A stretch of DNA of 64,000 bases from the NCBI RefSeq assembly GCF_035989245.1, contig NZ_JAYMFF010000002.1, forward strand, positions 62,001 through 126,000. Reading direction: 5' to 3'. How positions within the stretch are numbered: the first letter of the stretch is position 1; every line of letters begins with the position of its first letter. Origin of the DNA: Adlercreutzia wanghongyangiae. GTDB taxonomy: Bacteria; Actinomycetota; Coriobacteriia; Coriobacteriales; Eggerthellaceae. Positions 9,409 to 17,407 of the stretch are shown in pieces. The notes beneath the pieces are model-generated. The model made no database searches and was not told the DNA's origin. It saw only the letters and a program-made list of their open reading frames with translations. The translations under genes were made by a program, and so were the position numbers.

Positions 9409-9744
9409 ATGGGAAATCTTCCAATTGCCGAGGCCGACTTCGCCCAAACGGGATACAGCTACACGCTTTCCCTCATCCAGGGAAAGCATAAGATGGTGAT
9501 CCTCTACTGCCTGATGGAATACGAGCCCGTGCGCTTCAACGAAATGCGCCGCTACCTGGGACGCATCTCGGACAAGACGCTCTCGGTGAACCTGAAGGAG
9601 CTGGAACGCGACGGCCTCGTCCGCCGCACCGAGTACCCGCAGATTCCTCCGAAAGTGGAGTACTCGCTGACCGATCTGGGCGCGTCTCTCATGGAAGTGC
9701 TCGACCAAATGTGCACCTGGGGCGAGGCCCACCGCCCCCGCTAG
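9409..9744 (+). CDS. HxlR-family transcriptional regulator
   Basis: A winged-helix regulator of 111 residues from ATG 9409. Family hallmarks are the GKHKMVILYCLMEYEPVRFNE start of the helix-turn-helix, RYLGRISDKTLSVNLKELE, and the wing DGLVRRTEYPQIPPKVEYSLT. HxlR proteins are dimeric DNA-binding regulators, often of redox or aldehyde response genes, and some sense through an N-terminal Cys. Here Cys residues lie inside the domain instead. A TTG at 9376 would add 11 residues but overlaps the putative operator. The divergent flavin reductase is the probable target. Confidence 0.88.
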   Translation: MGNLPIAEADFAQTGYSYTLSLIQGKHKMVILYCLMEYEPVRFNEMRRYLGRISDKTLSVNLKELERDGLVRRTEYPQIPPKVEYSLTDLGASLMEVLDQMCTWGEAHRPR

Positions 9745-9770
9745 ACGCTACCGCTCGGCTCTCACAAGAA

Positions 9771-9796
9771 GGCGGGGAAGTTAACGCCTCCCCGCC
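9771..9796. terminator. bidirectional stem-loop terminator
   Basis: An 8-bp stem (GGCGGGGA/TCCCCGCC, 10-nt loop) lies between the convergent HxlR and ACT-domain genes, followed by a T/C-rich stretch on the plus strand. Confidence 0.6.
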
Positions 9797-9850
9797 CTCT
9801 TCCTTGTCTTTCGAGATACGGCCTCGCCTCTGCGAGCACCAGGCTACCGG

Positions 9851-10126
9851 CTAGATCTGGTACATCGCCTGGAAGACGTCCTCGCGCTGAATGAGCACCT
9901 GCATGCCCAGCTCGTCGCCGGTAGCGGTCAGGCGCTCCTGCACGGTGTTGAAGTCGGCGCGGGCAGGCTCCAGGGTGACCATCATGGTCATGGAGAACAT
10001 GCGGCCCTCGCCGAGAATGGTCTGGGAGATGTCGTCGATGTTGGCGCCGCAGTCGGCCAGCACGGTGGCGATGGCGGCAACCACGCCGGAGCGGTCCTTG
10101 CCGAGAACGGAGATAACGCACTTCAT
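9851..10126 (-). CDS. ACT domain-containing protein (UPF0237 type)
   Basis: A 91-residue stand-alone ACT-domain protein beginning MKCVISVLGKDRSGVVAAIA. The ligand-loop glycine/aspartate region (GKDRSG) and DCGANIDDISQTIL match the UPF0237/GcvR-like group, which binds small ligands, often amino acids, to regulate partners. ATG 10126 is preferred because AGAAGG sits six bases upstream. The TTG at 10132 overlaps that site. In many bacteria this family is followed by a PFL-like DUF711 gene, which is absent here. folE lies upstream on the same strand. Confidence 0.88.
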   Translation of the reverse strand: MKCVISVLGKDRSGVVAAIATVLADCGANIDDISQTILGEGRMFSMTMMVTLEPARADFNTVQERLTATGDELGMQVLIQREDVFQAMYQI

Positions 10127-10161
10127 GGGCAACCTTCTTTCTGTCGTACGGGCTGTCGAAA

Positions 10162-10229
10162 GATCCTTCGACTCGCTTCGCTCGCTCAGGATGACACGGG
10201 CGGGGACCTTGCGCTCGCTCAGGATGATG
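10162..10229. repeat. REP-like intergenic repeat (one full, one partial copy)
   Basis: A palindromic GATCCTTCGACTCGCTTCGC...CAGGATGACA unit (10162-10196) is followed by a partial copy ending CAGGATGATG (10211-10229). A relative occurs inside the MurT-GatD gene at 15675-15716. Confidence 0.6.
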
Positions 10230-10244
10230 CAGGCTGATCGGGCT

Positions 10245-10808
10245 CTAATGGCGGAAGATCAGGGACAAGGCCTCGGCGCGGGCGTCGGCGTCGGTCTCGA
10301 AGCAGCCGCGCACGGCGCGCGTGGTGGTCTTCGCGCCGGGCTTCTTCACGCCGCGCATGCTCATGCACAAGTGCTCGGCCTCCAGCACCACGATGACACC
10401 AGCCGGATGCAGCGCCTCCACCAGCGTGTCGGCGATCTGGCCGGTCAGGCGCTCCTGCACCTGCGGGCGCTTCGCGAAGCCGTCCACGAGGCGCGCCAGC
10501 TTCGAGATGCCGCAGATGCGGCCGTCCTCGCCAGGAATGTAGGCCACGTGCGCGCGCCCGAAGAACGGCGCCAGATGATGCTCGCACATGCTGTAGAACG
10601 GGATATCGCCCACCAGCACGATCTCGCTGTGACCCTCGTCGAAGGTCACGTCGAAGTGCCGCGACGGATCTTCTTCCAAGCCTCCCAGCACTTCCTCGTA
10701 CATGCGGGCCACGCGCGCGGGCGTTTCCAGCAGACCCTCGCGGTTGGGGTCTTCCCCGATACCTTCCAAAATCAGGCGGACGCCTGCTTCGATCTTCGAT
10801 GTATCCAC
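10245..10808 (-). CDS. folE: GTP cyclohydrolase I
   Basis: Converts GTP to 7,8-dihydroneopterin triphosphate for folate and pterin synthesis. The FolE core is complete: the zinc/catalytic motif SMCEHHLAPFFGRAHVAYIP, KLARLVDGFAKRPQVQERLT, and the C-terminal EHLCMSMRGVKKPGAKTTT with its Cys ligand. About 187 residues is the normal length. The likely start is GTG 10808 (VDTSKIEAGV), with AAGGAG about 11 bases upstream. The TTG at 10829 overlaps that site. It is divergent from mscL and upstream of the ACT-domain gene. Confidence 0.93.
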   Translation of the reverse strand: MDTSKIEAGVRLILEGIGEDPNREGLLETPARVARMYEEVLGGLEEDPSRHFDVTFDEGHSEIVLVGDIPFYSMCEHHLAPFFGRAHVAYIPGEDGRICGISKLARLVDGFAKRPQVQERLTGQIADTLVEALHPAGVIVVLEAEHLCMSMRGVKKPGAKTTTRAVRGCFETDADARAEALSLIFRH

Positions 10809-10923
10809 GGTTGTCGTTACTCCTTGCAAACGGTTGGCGTCATGTTATCACGACGTCACCGACCCACGGCGCCCGAGCGCGATAATAGCAAGATCAAAGG
10901 CTGTTCGCGAGAAGGGATCGACC

Positions 10924-11403
10924 ATGAAGAACCTCTTGGCCGAATTCAAGGAATTCATCAACCGCGGGAACGTCATCGACATGGCCGTCGGCATTATCAT
11001 CGGCGCCGCGTTCACCGCCATCGTCACGTCGCTGACCGACAACATCATCAACCCGTTCATCAAGCTCATCACCGGCGGCAACGGCACCGACGTGGCCGGC
11101 CTCACCATCCCCGTGCCCGGCACCGAGAACGGCATCGACTTCGGGGCATTCATCAGCGCCATCATCAATTTCCTCATTGTGGCGTGGGTGGTGTTCCTCA
11201 TGGTGAAGGCCTTCAACAAGATGAAGGATGCCGGTGCCAAGAAGCTCGTGCGCCGCAACGGCAAGAACGAGGAGATCATCGAGCACGCTCCCACGTGCCC
11301 CTTCTGCCTGGAGGAGATCAACGTGGGCGCCACCCGCTGCCCCCACTGCACCGCCGAGCTTCCGGCTCCGGCCGAGATGACCGTGGAAGTGGTGGAGAAG
11401 TAG
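10924..11403 (+). CDS. mscL: large-conductance mechanosensitive channel with C-terminal zinc ribbon
   Basis: Forms the homopentameric pressure-relief channel in the cytoplasmic membrane. Residues 1-110 are classical MscL: amphipathic FKEFINRGNVIDMAVG, TM1 IIIGAAFTAIVTSLTDNI, periplasmic loop, and TM2 FISAIINFLIVAWVVFLMVK. Unlike the E. coli-type protein (about 136 residues), this 159-residue version ends with a four-cysteine zinc ribbon, CPFC(125-128) and CPHC(139-142), on the cytoplasmic side. The start ATG has AGAAGGGATCGACC upstream. It is a single-gene unit, convergent with rlmH, with a long inverted repeat between them. Confidence 0.93.
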   Translation: MKNLLAEFKEFINRGNVIDMAVGIIIGAAFTAIVTSLTDNIINPFIKLITGGNGTDVAGLTIPVPGTENGIDFGAFISAIINFLIVAWVVFLMVKAFNKMKDAGAKKLVRRNGKNEEIIEHAPTCPFCLEEINVGATRCPHCTAELPAPAEMTVEVVEK

Positions 11404-11427
11404 CACCCATTCGCTTCACCGGCAATT

Positions 11428-11564
11428 TCTGCTTGGAAAACGACGGGTAGCGTAGTCGTGCTGCCCGTTTTTCTTCTTTCGGAAAAAATGCGACCTGGGA
11501 AAACGCCGGGTTGTCGCAAGAATTCTGCTTTGAAAACTACGCTACCCGTCGTTTTCAAAGCAGA
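11428..11564. repeat. 29-bp inverted repeat with 79-nt loop
   Basis: Arms 11428-11456 and 11536-11564 are complementary at 28 of 29 positions. The loop carries further short complementary segments (TGCGAC/GTCGCA) and a partial copy of the arm start. It fills the mscL/rlmH convergent gap. The inner arm end resembles that of the element at 33015-33145. Confidence 0.8.
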
Positions 11565-11573
11565 TGAGCAAAC

Positions 11574-12047
11574 TTACTTGTGGTACGGCTCGCCGCGGGA
11601 GATTTTGAAGGCGCGGTAGATCTGCTCGAGCAGCACCACTCGGGCCAGATTGTGCGGCAGGGTGATGGGGCCGAACGAAAACGCCTCGTCGGCCCGGGCG
11701 CGCACGGCATCGCTTACGCCATCGGAGCCGCCGATGACGAAGACGAGCTCGCTCTCGCCGCGCAGGGCCAGCTCGTCCATATGGCGCGAGAAGCCCTCGC
11801 TCGATCGCTGCTTTCCCTCGATGTCCATGAGGATGACCCGCGCGCCCTCGGGCACCGCGGCCAGAATGCCCGTGCCCTCGCGCTCGCGCGCCGCGTCCAC
11901 CCCGCCGGCACGCGCCGGATCCACATCGGAAATCTCAGCCACCGATACCTTCGCATAGGGCCGCAGCCGCTTCAGGTACTCATCGCAGGCCGCAGCCCAG
12001 AACTTCTCCTTCAGCTTGCCCACGGCCACAATGGTTATCTTCAACAC
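11574..12047 (-). CDS. rlmH: 23S rRNA pseudouridine-1915 N3-methyltransferase
   Basis: A SPOUT-class methyltransferase that modifies pseudouridine 1915 in helix 69 of 23S rRNA. The sequence is canonical and full length (157 residues): KITIVAVGKLKEKFW at the N-terminus, LMDIEGKQRSSEGFS, the knot FVIGGSDGVSDAVRARAD, and the C-terminal LARVVLLEQIYRAFKISRGE with PYHK. The start is GTG 12047, six bases after AAAGGAG. xthA lies upstream on the same strand, separated by a short gap with a REP-like hairpin. Confidence 0.95.
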   Translation of the reverse strand: MLKITIVAVGKLKEKFWAAACDEYLKRLRPYAKVSVAEISDVDPARAGGVDAAREREGTGILAAVPEGARVILMDIEGKQRSSEGFSRHMDELALRGESELVFVIGGSDGVSDAVRARADEAFSFGPITLPHNLARVVLLEQIYRAFKISRGEPYHK

Positions 12048-12129
12048 GATGGACTCCTTTCCGAGCGACCTTCTGCGGGGGTGGTGCTTGCGCCGCCCTC
12101 GGTCGCGGATGACACCGTTGCCGAAAGCG

Positions 12130-12151
12130 GGGGCAGGCTGAAGCCTGCCCC
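12130..12151. repeat. palindromic hairpin, REP-like
   Basis: GGGGCAGGCT and AGCCTGCCCC form a 10-bp stem with a 2-nt loop between xthA and rlmH. The form resembles dispersed intergenic palindromes. It has no T tract. Confidence 0.5.
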
Positions 12152-12194
12152 TACGGGATTGGCCCGCAAAATGGGATTGACCGACGGAACAGGC

Positions 12195-12983
12195 CTAGCC
12201 GATCTCCACATCGAGACCGACAGGGCAGTGATCGGAACCTTCCACGTCGTCGTAGATGCTCGCGGCCACCACGGCATCGCGCAGCGCGTCGCTTACGAGG
12301 AAGTAGTCGATGCGCCACCCCGCGTTCGTGGACCGCGCGCGGAACCGATAGCTCCACCAGCTGTAGCGCCCTGTCTCGTCGGGATGCAGCAGGCGGAACG
12401 TGTCGGTGAAACCAGCATCAAGAAGGTCGGTGAACTTTCCGCGCTCCTCGTCGGAGAAGCCCGAGGCACCGCGGTTGGGTCCCGGGTTCTTCAGGTCGAT
12501 CTCCTGATGCGCCACGTTGAAGTCGCCGCACATCACCACGGGCTTGGGCTCGCTCACCTCGCCGCTCGGCAGGATGCCGGCCTCAAGTCCCTTGCAGAAG
12601 TCGCGGAAGGCGTCGTCCCATTCCATACGGTGGTCGATGCGCGCCAGCTCGTTCTGGGAATTCGGCGTGTACACGTTCACGAACCAGAACTGCGGGAACT
12701 CGCAGGCCACGATGCGTCCCTCGGTATCCAGATACTCGTTGCCCAGCCCATGCAGCACGCGCATCGGCTCCTCGCGGGTGAACACCGCCGTGCCCGAGTA
12801 GCCCTTCTTCTCGGCAGCGCTCCAATACTGGTGGTAGCCCGGCAAGTCCAGCTCCACCTGGCCCACCTGGCATTTGGTTTCCTGAATGGCGAAGATGTCG
12901 GCGTCGAAGGCGTCGAACACTTCCAGGAAGTTCTTCTTCAGCACGGCGCGAATGCCGTTCACATTCCACGAAACAAATCGCAT
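12195..12983 (-). CDS. xth: exodeoxyribonuclease III
   Basis: An AP endonuclease/3' exonuclease of base-excision repair. The endonuclease/exonuclease/phosphatase fold motifs are clear: MRFVSWNVNGIRAVLKKNF, AIQETKCQ (metal Glu), VNVYTPNSQ, VVMCGDFNVAHQEIDLKNP, and the C-terminal GWRIDYFLVSD and YDDVEGSDHCPVGLDVE (catalytic His). The 262 residues match ExoA/XthA. TAAAGGAGTCCC precedes ATG 12983. The upstream LCP gene ends at a terminator just before it, so it is likely a separate unit. Confidence 0.94.
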   Translation of the reverse strand: MRFVSWNVNGIRAVLKKNFLEVFDAFDADIFAIQETKCQVGQVELDLPGYHQYWSAAEKKGYSGTAVFTREEPMRVLHGLGNEYLDTEGRIVACEFPQFWFVNVYTPNSQNELARIDHRMEWDDAFRDFCKGLEAGILPSGEVSEPKPVVMCGDFNVAHQEIDLKNPGPNRGASGFSDEERGKFTDLLDAGFTDTFRLLHPDETGRYSWWSYRFRARSTNAGWRIDYFLVSDALRDAVVAASIYDDVEGSDHCPVGLDVEIG

Positions 12984-12997
12984 GGGACTCCTTTACT

Positions 12998-13027
12998 GCA
13001 AAAGGCCCCGGACTATCCGAGGCCTTT
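12998..13027 (-). terminator. terminator of the LCP gene
   Basis: An 11-bp stem (AAAGGCC...GGCCTTT, 5-nt loop). One pair is a T-G wobble only on the minus strand, where the stem is followed by TTTT. This suits minus-strand termination after the LCP gene. Confidence 0.65.
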
Positions 13028-13059
13028 CATAATGCTCGAACGGAGCAGGCGGCACAAAG

Positions 13060-14667
13060 CTACTCCCAGTCGGAACCGATGAGGATGAGGAAGTCGCCCT
13101 CGTACATATACTGGCCGTCCTTGTTCTGCACAGCGCGGCCGCAGCCCAGGGCATCCACCAGCTCCTCGGCGTACACGCGTTGGTCAGCGGTATCAAACAC
13201 CACCACCGTCTCGTCGTAGCTGAAGCTGTTGGCGTTGCTGGCGTCGGCGGTATAGCCCAAAGGCTCGATACGCTCCAGCGCTTCGGCGCCGCACCCGTTG
13301 ATGCCGTTACCGTTCTTGATGGTCACCTTGCCCGTGCGCGTTTCCGAGAACGTCTTGCCCGTGCCGGTACCGCTGGCCGTCTGCACGCCCGTCTCGTCGT
13401 CGCCCGCCGCGCCCGAACCGTCACCGGCGCTGGCCAGCACGGTGCCGTTCAGCTCATCCACCTCGTCTTCTTCAGTAGGAGGCAGACCCTGCTTCACGCG
13501 GTTCATCATGGTGTTCCACGCCGTTTTGTCCAGCTTCTCGTACCACGTGTCGTTGCGGTATTCGCTCTCGGTGGGTTCCATGGCCGAATAGATGTCCTTG
13601 GAAGGATCGATGTCCTTCAGCGAATTGGCCAAGGCAAGAATGTCGCCGATCTTGAAATCGGTGGTGATGTACTGCGACAGCGCCTCGATGGTGCTGGCCA
13701 TGGTGGCCACATCCGACGACAGAATCTTCTTGGCGATGGCCGCCAGCACCAAACGCTGGTTGGCGGCGCGATAGCGGTCGCCGTCGCCGTACTGATCGTA
13801 GGCGTGGCGGGCGCGGCACAAAATGAGCGCCTGGTCGCCGTTCAGGGTCTGAAGGCCCGCGTCCACATGGCCGCCAGCCATGTCGTCGTTGATCTCCATG
13901 GGCACGTCCACTTCCACGCCGCCCAGGGCATCCACGGCAGCTTTGAAGCCGTCGAAGTTGATCTCGGCGTAATGGGAAATGGGCACACCAGCCATCTGGG
14001 ACACCGCGCGAATGGCGCCGGCCGGGCCGTTGATCGCATAGGAGGCGTTCAGCTTCTGAGTGCCGTAGCCGTCGATCTCGATCTCGGTGTCGCGATGCAG
14101 CGACACCATGGTGACCTTCTTGTTCTCAGGGTCGACGCGCGTGAGAATCATGGAATCGGAGCGGAAGTTGTCGCCGGCGTACTCCTCGGAATCGGAACGC
14201 TCGGCCGAGCCGTCGGTGCCCATGAGCAGCATGTAGAACGTGCCCCCGTCGTAGGCGGCAGCGGGCTCGAGCGAGTCCAGGGTCTCCTGGGAAATGTCGT
14301 CGTTCAGCTGCGACTCGATCTGGCTGATGTAGGCGAAGGCCATGCCCACGCCGCCCATAACCACGGCCAGCACCACGGCCAGCACGCCGAGGGCCACGCG
14401 GCGACGGCGCTTGCGACGACGATCGTAGGCGTAGTCGCTTCCCGCGGCGCTGCGCGAATAGGGGTTCATCTCGCCTGCCGAAAGCAGCGGCGTGTCGCTC
14501 GGTTGCTTGCCCATGAGAGCCGGCTGGGTGTTCACCGGCTGGGAGTGACGGGGCTGACGGGGAGCCGACACCGGTTGGGAGTGACGGGGGTTGCCCTTGC
14601 CCACCGGCTGGGAGGCATGCTTACCGCGCTGGGCGCGGGGATTGTTCGTTCCTGATGGTTCGGCCAT
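13060..14667 (-). CDS. LytR-CpsA-Psr family protein with LytR_C domain
   Basis: LCP proteins attach anionic or teichoic-type glycopolymers from lipid carriers to peptidoglycan outside the membrane. Layout: a basic cytoplasmic N-terminus of about 85 residues with the short repeat SQPV recurring three times; RRKRRRR then one membrane helix (about 90-112); an LCP catalytic domain (LMGTDGS, FRSDSMILTRVDPENKKVTM with SLHRDTEIEI, and ARHAYDQYGDGDRYRAANQR); and a LytR_C domain at the end (KVTIKNGNGINGCG onward). It has 535 residues. The start ATG 14667 is not preceded by a strong site. A terminator follows the gene. Confidence 0.9.
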   Translation of the reverse strand: MAEPSGTNNPRAQRGKHASQPVGKGNPRHSQPVSAPRQPRHSQPVNTQPALMGKQPSDTPLLSAGEMNPYSRSAAGSDYAYDRRRKRRRRVALGVLAVVLAVVMGGVGMAFAYISQIESQLNDDISQETLDSLEPAAAYDGGTFYMLLMGTDGSAERSDSEEYAGDNFRSDSMILTRVDPENKKVTMVSLHRDTEIEIDGYGTQKLNASYAINGPAGAIRAVSQMAGVPISHYAEINFDGFKAAVDALGGVEVDVPMEINDDMAGGHVDAGLQTLNGDQALILCRARHAYDQYGDGDRYRAANQRLVLAAIAKKILSSDVATMASTIEALSQYITTDFKIGDILALANSLKDIDPSKDIYSAMEPTESEYRNDTWYEKLDKTAWNTMMNRVKQGLPPTEEDEVDELNGTVLASAGDGSGAAGDDETGVQTASGTGTGKTFSETRTGKVTIKNGNGINGCGAEALERIEPLGYTADASNANSFSYDETVVVFDTADQRVYAEELVDALGCGRAVQNKDGQYMYEGDFLILIGSDWE

Positions 14668-14901
14668 CGTGTGCGGTCTCGCTTTCGTTTGACATCATGC
14701 TATGGCGCGCCGGCCACAGACCTCTTCATCGAGGTTACATTTTGGTAAAAAGCACTCTGCCATGCAAGAAATCGCCCGTCATTACCAGCGAAAAGCCACA
14801 GGACAACGGTGGTTTATCCACAATTTTGCCACGGGAAACGCCGAGGGGGAATGTCAGGAAAACACACAGAGCATGCAGGGAAACCGCCCACAGGCTCCCG
14901 T

Positions 14902-17130
14902 TTAAGCCAAGCGCCGCACCATGGCCTCGTTGGCCGCCAGCTCCGCCGCATCGTCAAGCGGTGCCAGCGACGGCAGCGGCACACCCGTGCGAGCAGTCCG
15001 GCGCTCCAGGGCATGGGCGAGCAACCAATCGGCCACCGCGGGGTTCTTCGAAAGCAGCGGGCCATGGGAATAGGTGCCCACCACATTGCGGTAGCGCACG
15101 CCTTCCACGCCGTCATCGTCATTGTTGCCGAAACCCGCTTTGCCCACGATGCGGCCAAAGGGCTGGACACCCTCATCCAAGTAGGTGCGACCCGCATGGT
15201 TTTCATAGCCGATAACGGGCCGTTCTGTCAGGGGAGTCTCCAGCATCAGGTTGCCGATCAGACGGTTGGCCGACGTACCCGGGCGGCGCGTTTCCATGCC
15301 GATGATGCCAAGGCCGGGAACCAGTTCGTCGCCCCAAAGCCATTGGCGGCCGAGAATCTGATAACCACCGCAGATAGCCAGCAGCGGACCGTCGGCTTCC
15401 ACATAGGCGGCCAAGTCGGCGGCCATGCCCAGCAGCTGCTCGCTGGCCAGCTTCTGCTCGCGGTCGGGGCCACCGCCCATGAACACCAGGTCCACTTCAG
15501 AGAAGTCCACCGACTCGCCGTAGGACACCCGCCGCACTTCCACAGGAATACCGCGCCAGCGCAGCCGCTGCTCCAGAATGCGCACGTTGCCTCCGTCGCC
15601 GTAGAGGTTCAGCAGATCGGGCAGCATATGAGCAATGACAACAGGGGTCTCGCCGGGGGTGGAAGCGGAAGCAGGATCCTTCGACTCCGCGCCTTCGGCG
15701 CTGCGCTCAGGACGACACGGCGAGGACGACGCGGCAGCACCGTCGGCATGGGCCGGCGCGGCGGAGACGCGGGACGCCGCATCGCCGGCGGCCATAGCGT
15801 TCAGGGCGCTGTGCACCGGCGGCAGTGCCGTGTAGTTCGCAATGGCGTACACAGCAGCCTCGACCGGCAGCCTCCCCTCGGCGATAAGGCCGTCCATGCG
15901 GGCGAAAGCGTCCCCGATACCATCCACCACCTCGGCGTTGATGCCCGCGTACTTCAGCCGTACGGCCACATCGTGAGCGCGCGTGCCCCCGGCGAACACC
16001 ACGGTGTTCAGCTGACCGGCCAGCTCCTCGAAATCGATATCCCAAATCCAGGAGATGTCACGACCGTCCACGGCGTTGTCGTTCACGAAGAACGCCACCA
16101 TCTTGGGCCCCTCATCCACCTCCACAATCTTCAGGTTCTGGTTGAAGCCCGTGGGGTTCTTCGCCAGGTTCAGCAGTACCTTGTGGCCGCCAATGGCGTA
16201 GTGCTGTAGACGCCCGTTCTGCGGATCGAAATCGTCCACCACCCGCTGAAGCACCGGCGTGGGAATGCCGGCTTCGCGGCAGGCGGCATAGGCGGCAATG
16301 AGGTTGTAGGCCGCATAGGGGGTGGCCTGGGGCGTGTGCAGCGGCTCGCAGGCCGTCGGCCCGCACGCCTCCATGGTCACGCCATCGGCGTTCAGGGCGA
16401 TGGAGCGACCGACATAGGCCAGCGACGGGCGGGCGAAATCGCACTGCTCGCAGTAGTAGTCGCCCAGCTGGCCGTACTGGCGGAATCGGTACTGCACCAT
16501 GCCGTCGCACTGCTGGCACATCTGGGCGTCGGTCACCGTGTTCTGGGCAAGCCCCATAGATTCGGCCAGGCCGAAGGCCACGCTGTGGTTTTGAACGGCC
16601 GCGGCAATGGCGGCGCACAGCGGATCGTCGCCGTTGTAGATGAGCACCGTGTCGGGCGATGCCGTCAGCGCGCCGGCGATGGACTCCTGGATGCGATCGA
16701 TTTCCCCGCAGCGATCGAGCTGGTCGCGAAACAGATTCAGCAGCAACACATAGGTGGCCTGCAGCGAGGGCAGCACCCGGGCCAGAGACAATTCGTCGCA
16801 CTCGATAATGCCCCACTGGGGATGCTTTGCCTGCAGAAGCGCCGAGGACACCCCGGCCACCAAGTTAGCGCCCGTGCGGTTGCACGCCACCGTGCAACCA
16901 GCGGCCTCGAAAGCGTCGGCGAGAATGTTGTTCGTCGAGGTTTTGCCGTTGGTGCCCACGGTGATGAGCATGCCCTCGGTGCAGCGGCCACGCAGGTCGC
17001 GCAGCAGGGAAGGGTCCACCTTCAGGGCCATCTTCCCCGGCAGGCTGGCTGCAGGGCGGTGAGCCACATGCTTCAAGCCCCACGTTGTCACGCCTCCGAC
17101 GGCCTTCGCCAAAGTGAATCGCACGCTCAT
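14902..17130 (-). CDS. lipid II isoglutaminyl synthase, MurT-GatD fusion
   Basis: Amidates D-Glu of lipid II in the cytoplasm. Usually this is two proteins, the Mur-ligase-like MurT and the glutaminase GatD. Here one 742-residue chain holds both. Residues 1-455 are MurT: ATP loop LITVGTNGKTSTNN (56-68), a CQQC/CEQC zinc ribbon, and the DUF1727 end VAFFVNDNAVDGRDISWIWD. Residues about 497-742 are GatD: VVIAHMLPDLLNLYGDGGN, nucleophile LLAICGGYQILG (Cys), and TYSHGPLLSKNP (His). The linker (about 456-496) is Ala/Ser-rich and partly encoded by a REP-like palindrome. GTG/ATG choices near the start do not change the call. Confidence 0.9.
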   Translation of the reverse strand: MSVRFTLAKAVGGVTTWGLKHVAHRPAASLPGKMALKVDPSLLRDLRGRCTEGMLITVGTNGKTSTNNILADAFEAAGCTVACNRTGANLVAGVSSALLQAKHPQWGIIECDELSLARVLPSLQATYVLLLNLFRDQLDRCGEIDRIQESIAGALTASPDTVLIYNGDDPLCAAIAAAVQNHSVAFGLAESMGLAQNTVTDAQMCQQCDGMVQYRFRQYGQLGDYYCEQCDFARPSLAYVGRSIALNADGVTMEACGPTACEPLHTPQATPYAAYNLIAAYAACREAGIPTPVLQRVVDDFDPQNGRLQHYAIGGHKVLLNLAKNPTGFNQNLKIVEVDEGPKMVAFFVNDNAVDGRDISWIWDIDFEELAGQLNTVVFAGGTRAHDVAVRLKYAGINAEVVDGIGDAFARMDGLIAEGRLPVEAAVYAIANYTALPPVHSALNAMAAGDAASRVSAAPAHADGAAASSSPCRPERSAEGAESKDPASASTPGETPVVIAHMLPDLLNLYGDGGNVRILEQRLRWRGIPVEVRRVSYGESVDFSEVDLVFMGGGPDREQKLASEQLLGMAADLAAYVEADGPLLAICGGYQILGRQWLWGDELVPGLGIIGMETRRPGTSANRLIGNLMLETPLTERPVIGYENHAGRTYLDEGVQPFGRIVGKAGFGNNDDDGVEGVRYRNVVGTYSHGPLLSKNPAVADWLLAHALERRTARTGVPLPSLAPLDDAAELAANEAMVRRLA
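15675..15716. repeat. REP-like palindrome inside the MurT-GatD linker
   Basis: GATCCTTCGACTCCGCGCCT...CTCAGGACGAC matches the intergenic repeat at 10162. It is read in frame as the linker segment CRPERSAEGAESKDP (about residues 472-485), between the two enzyme domains. Confidence 0.7.
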
Positions 17131-17407
17131 GCCCGTACCTCAACGTCAAATCGGGAGGGCGACAGCGCCCCCTCTGCGGTTTCCATGGCGACCAGTATAC
17201 CGTGGCCCCTCCCCTCGCCCCAGCGTGCCCACGGCCTCTCCAAATTCGCTTCGTAGCCCGCGCGGGATGAGGGCAACCCTTATCTGGAGGGTAACGTTTC
17301 TCCGTCTGGGCCCTTTCCGATGGACGACGCGGCCCTTCAACCAAGACAGCGTCCCGTACGCTAGGGAAAATGCCTGCAGCCAATGGCGACGCGAAGGGAG
17401 GTGCCCG

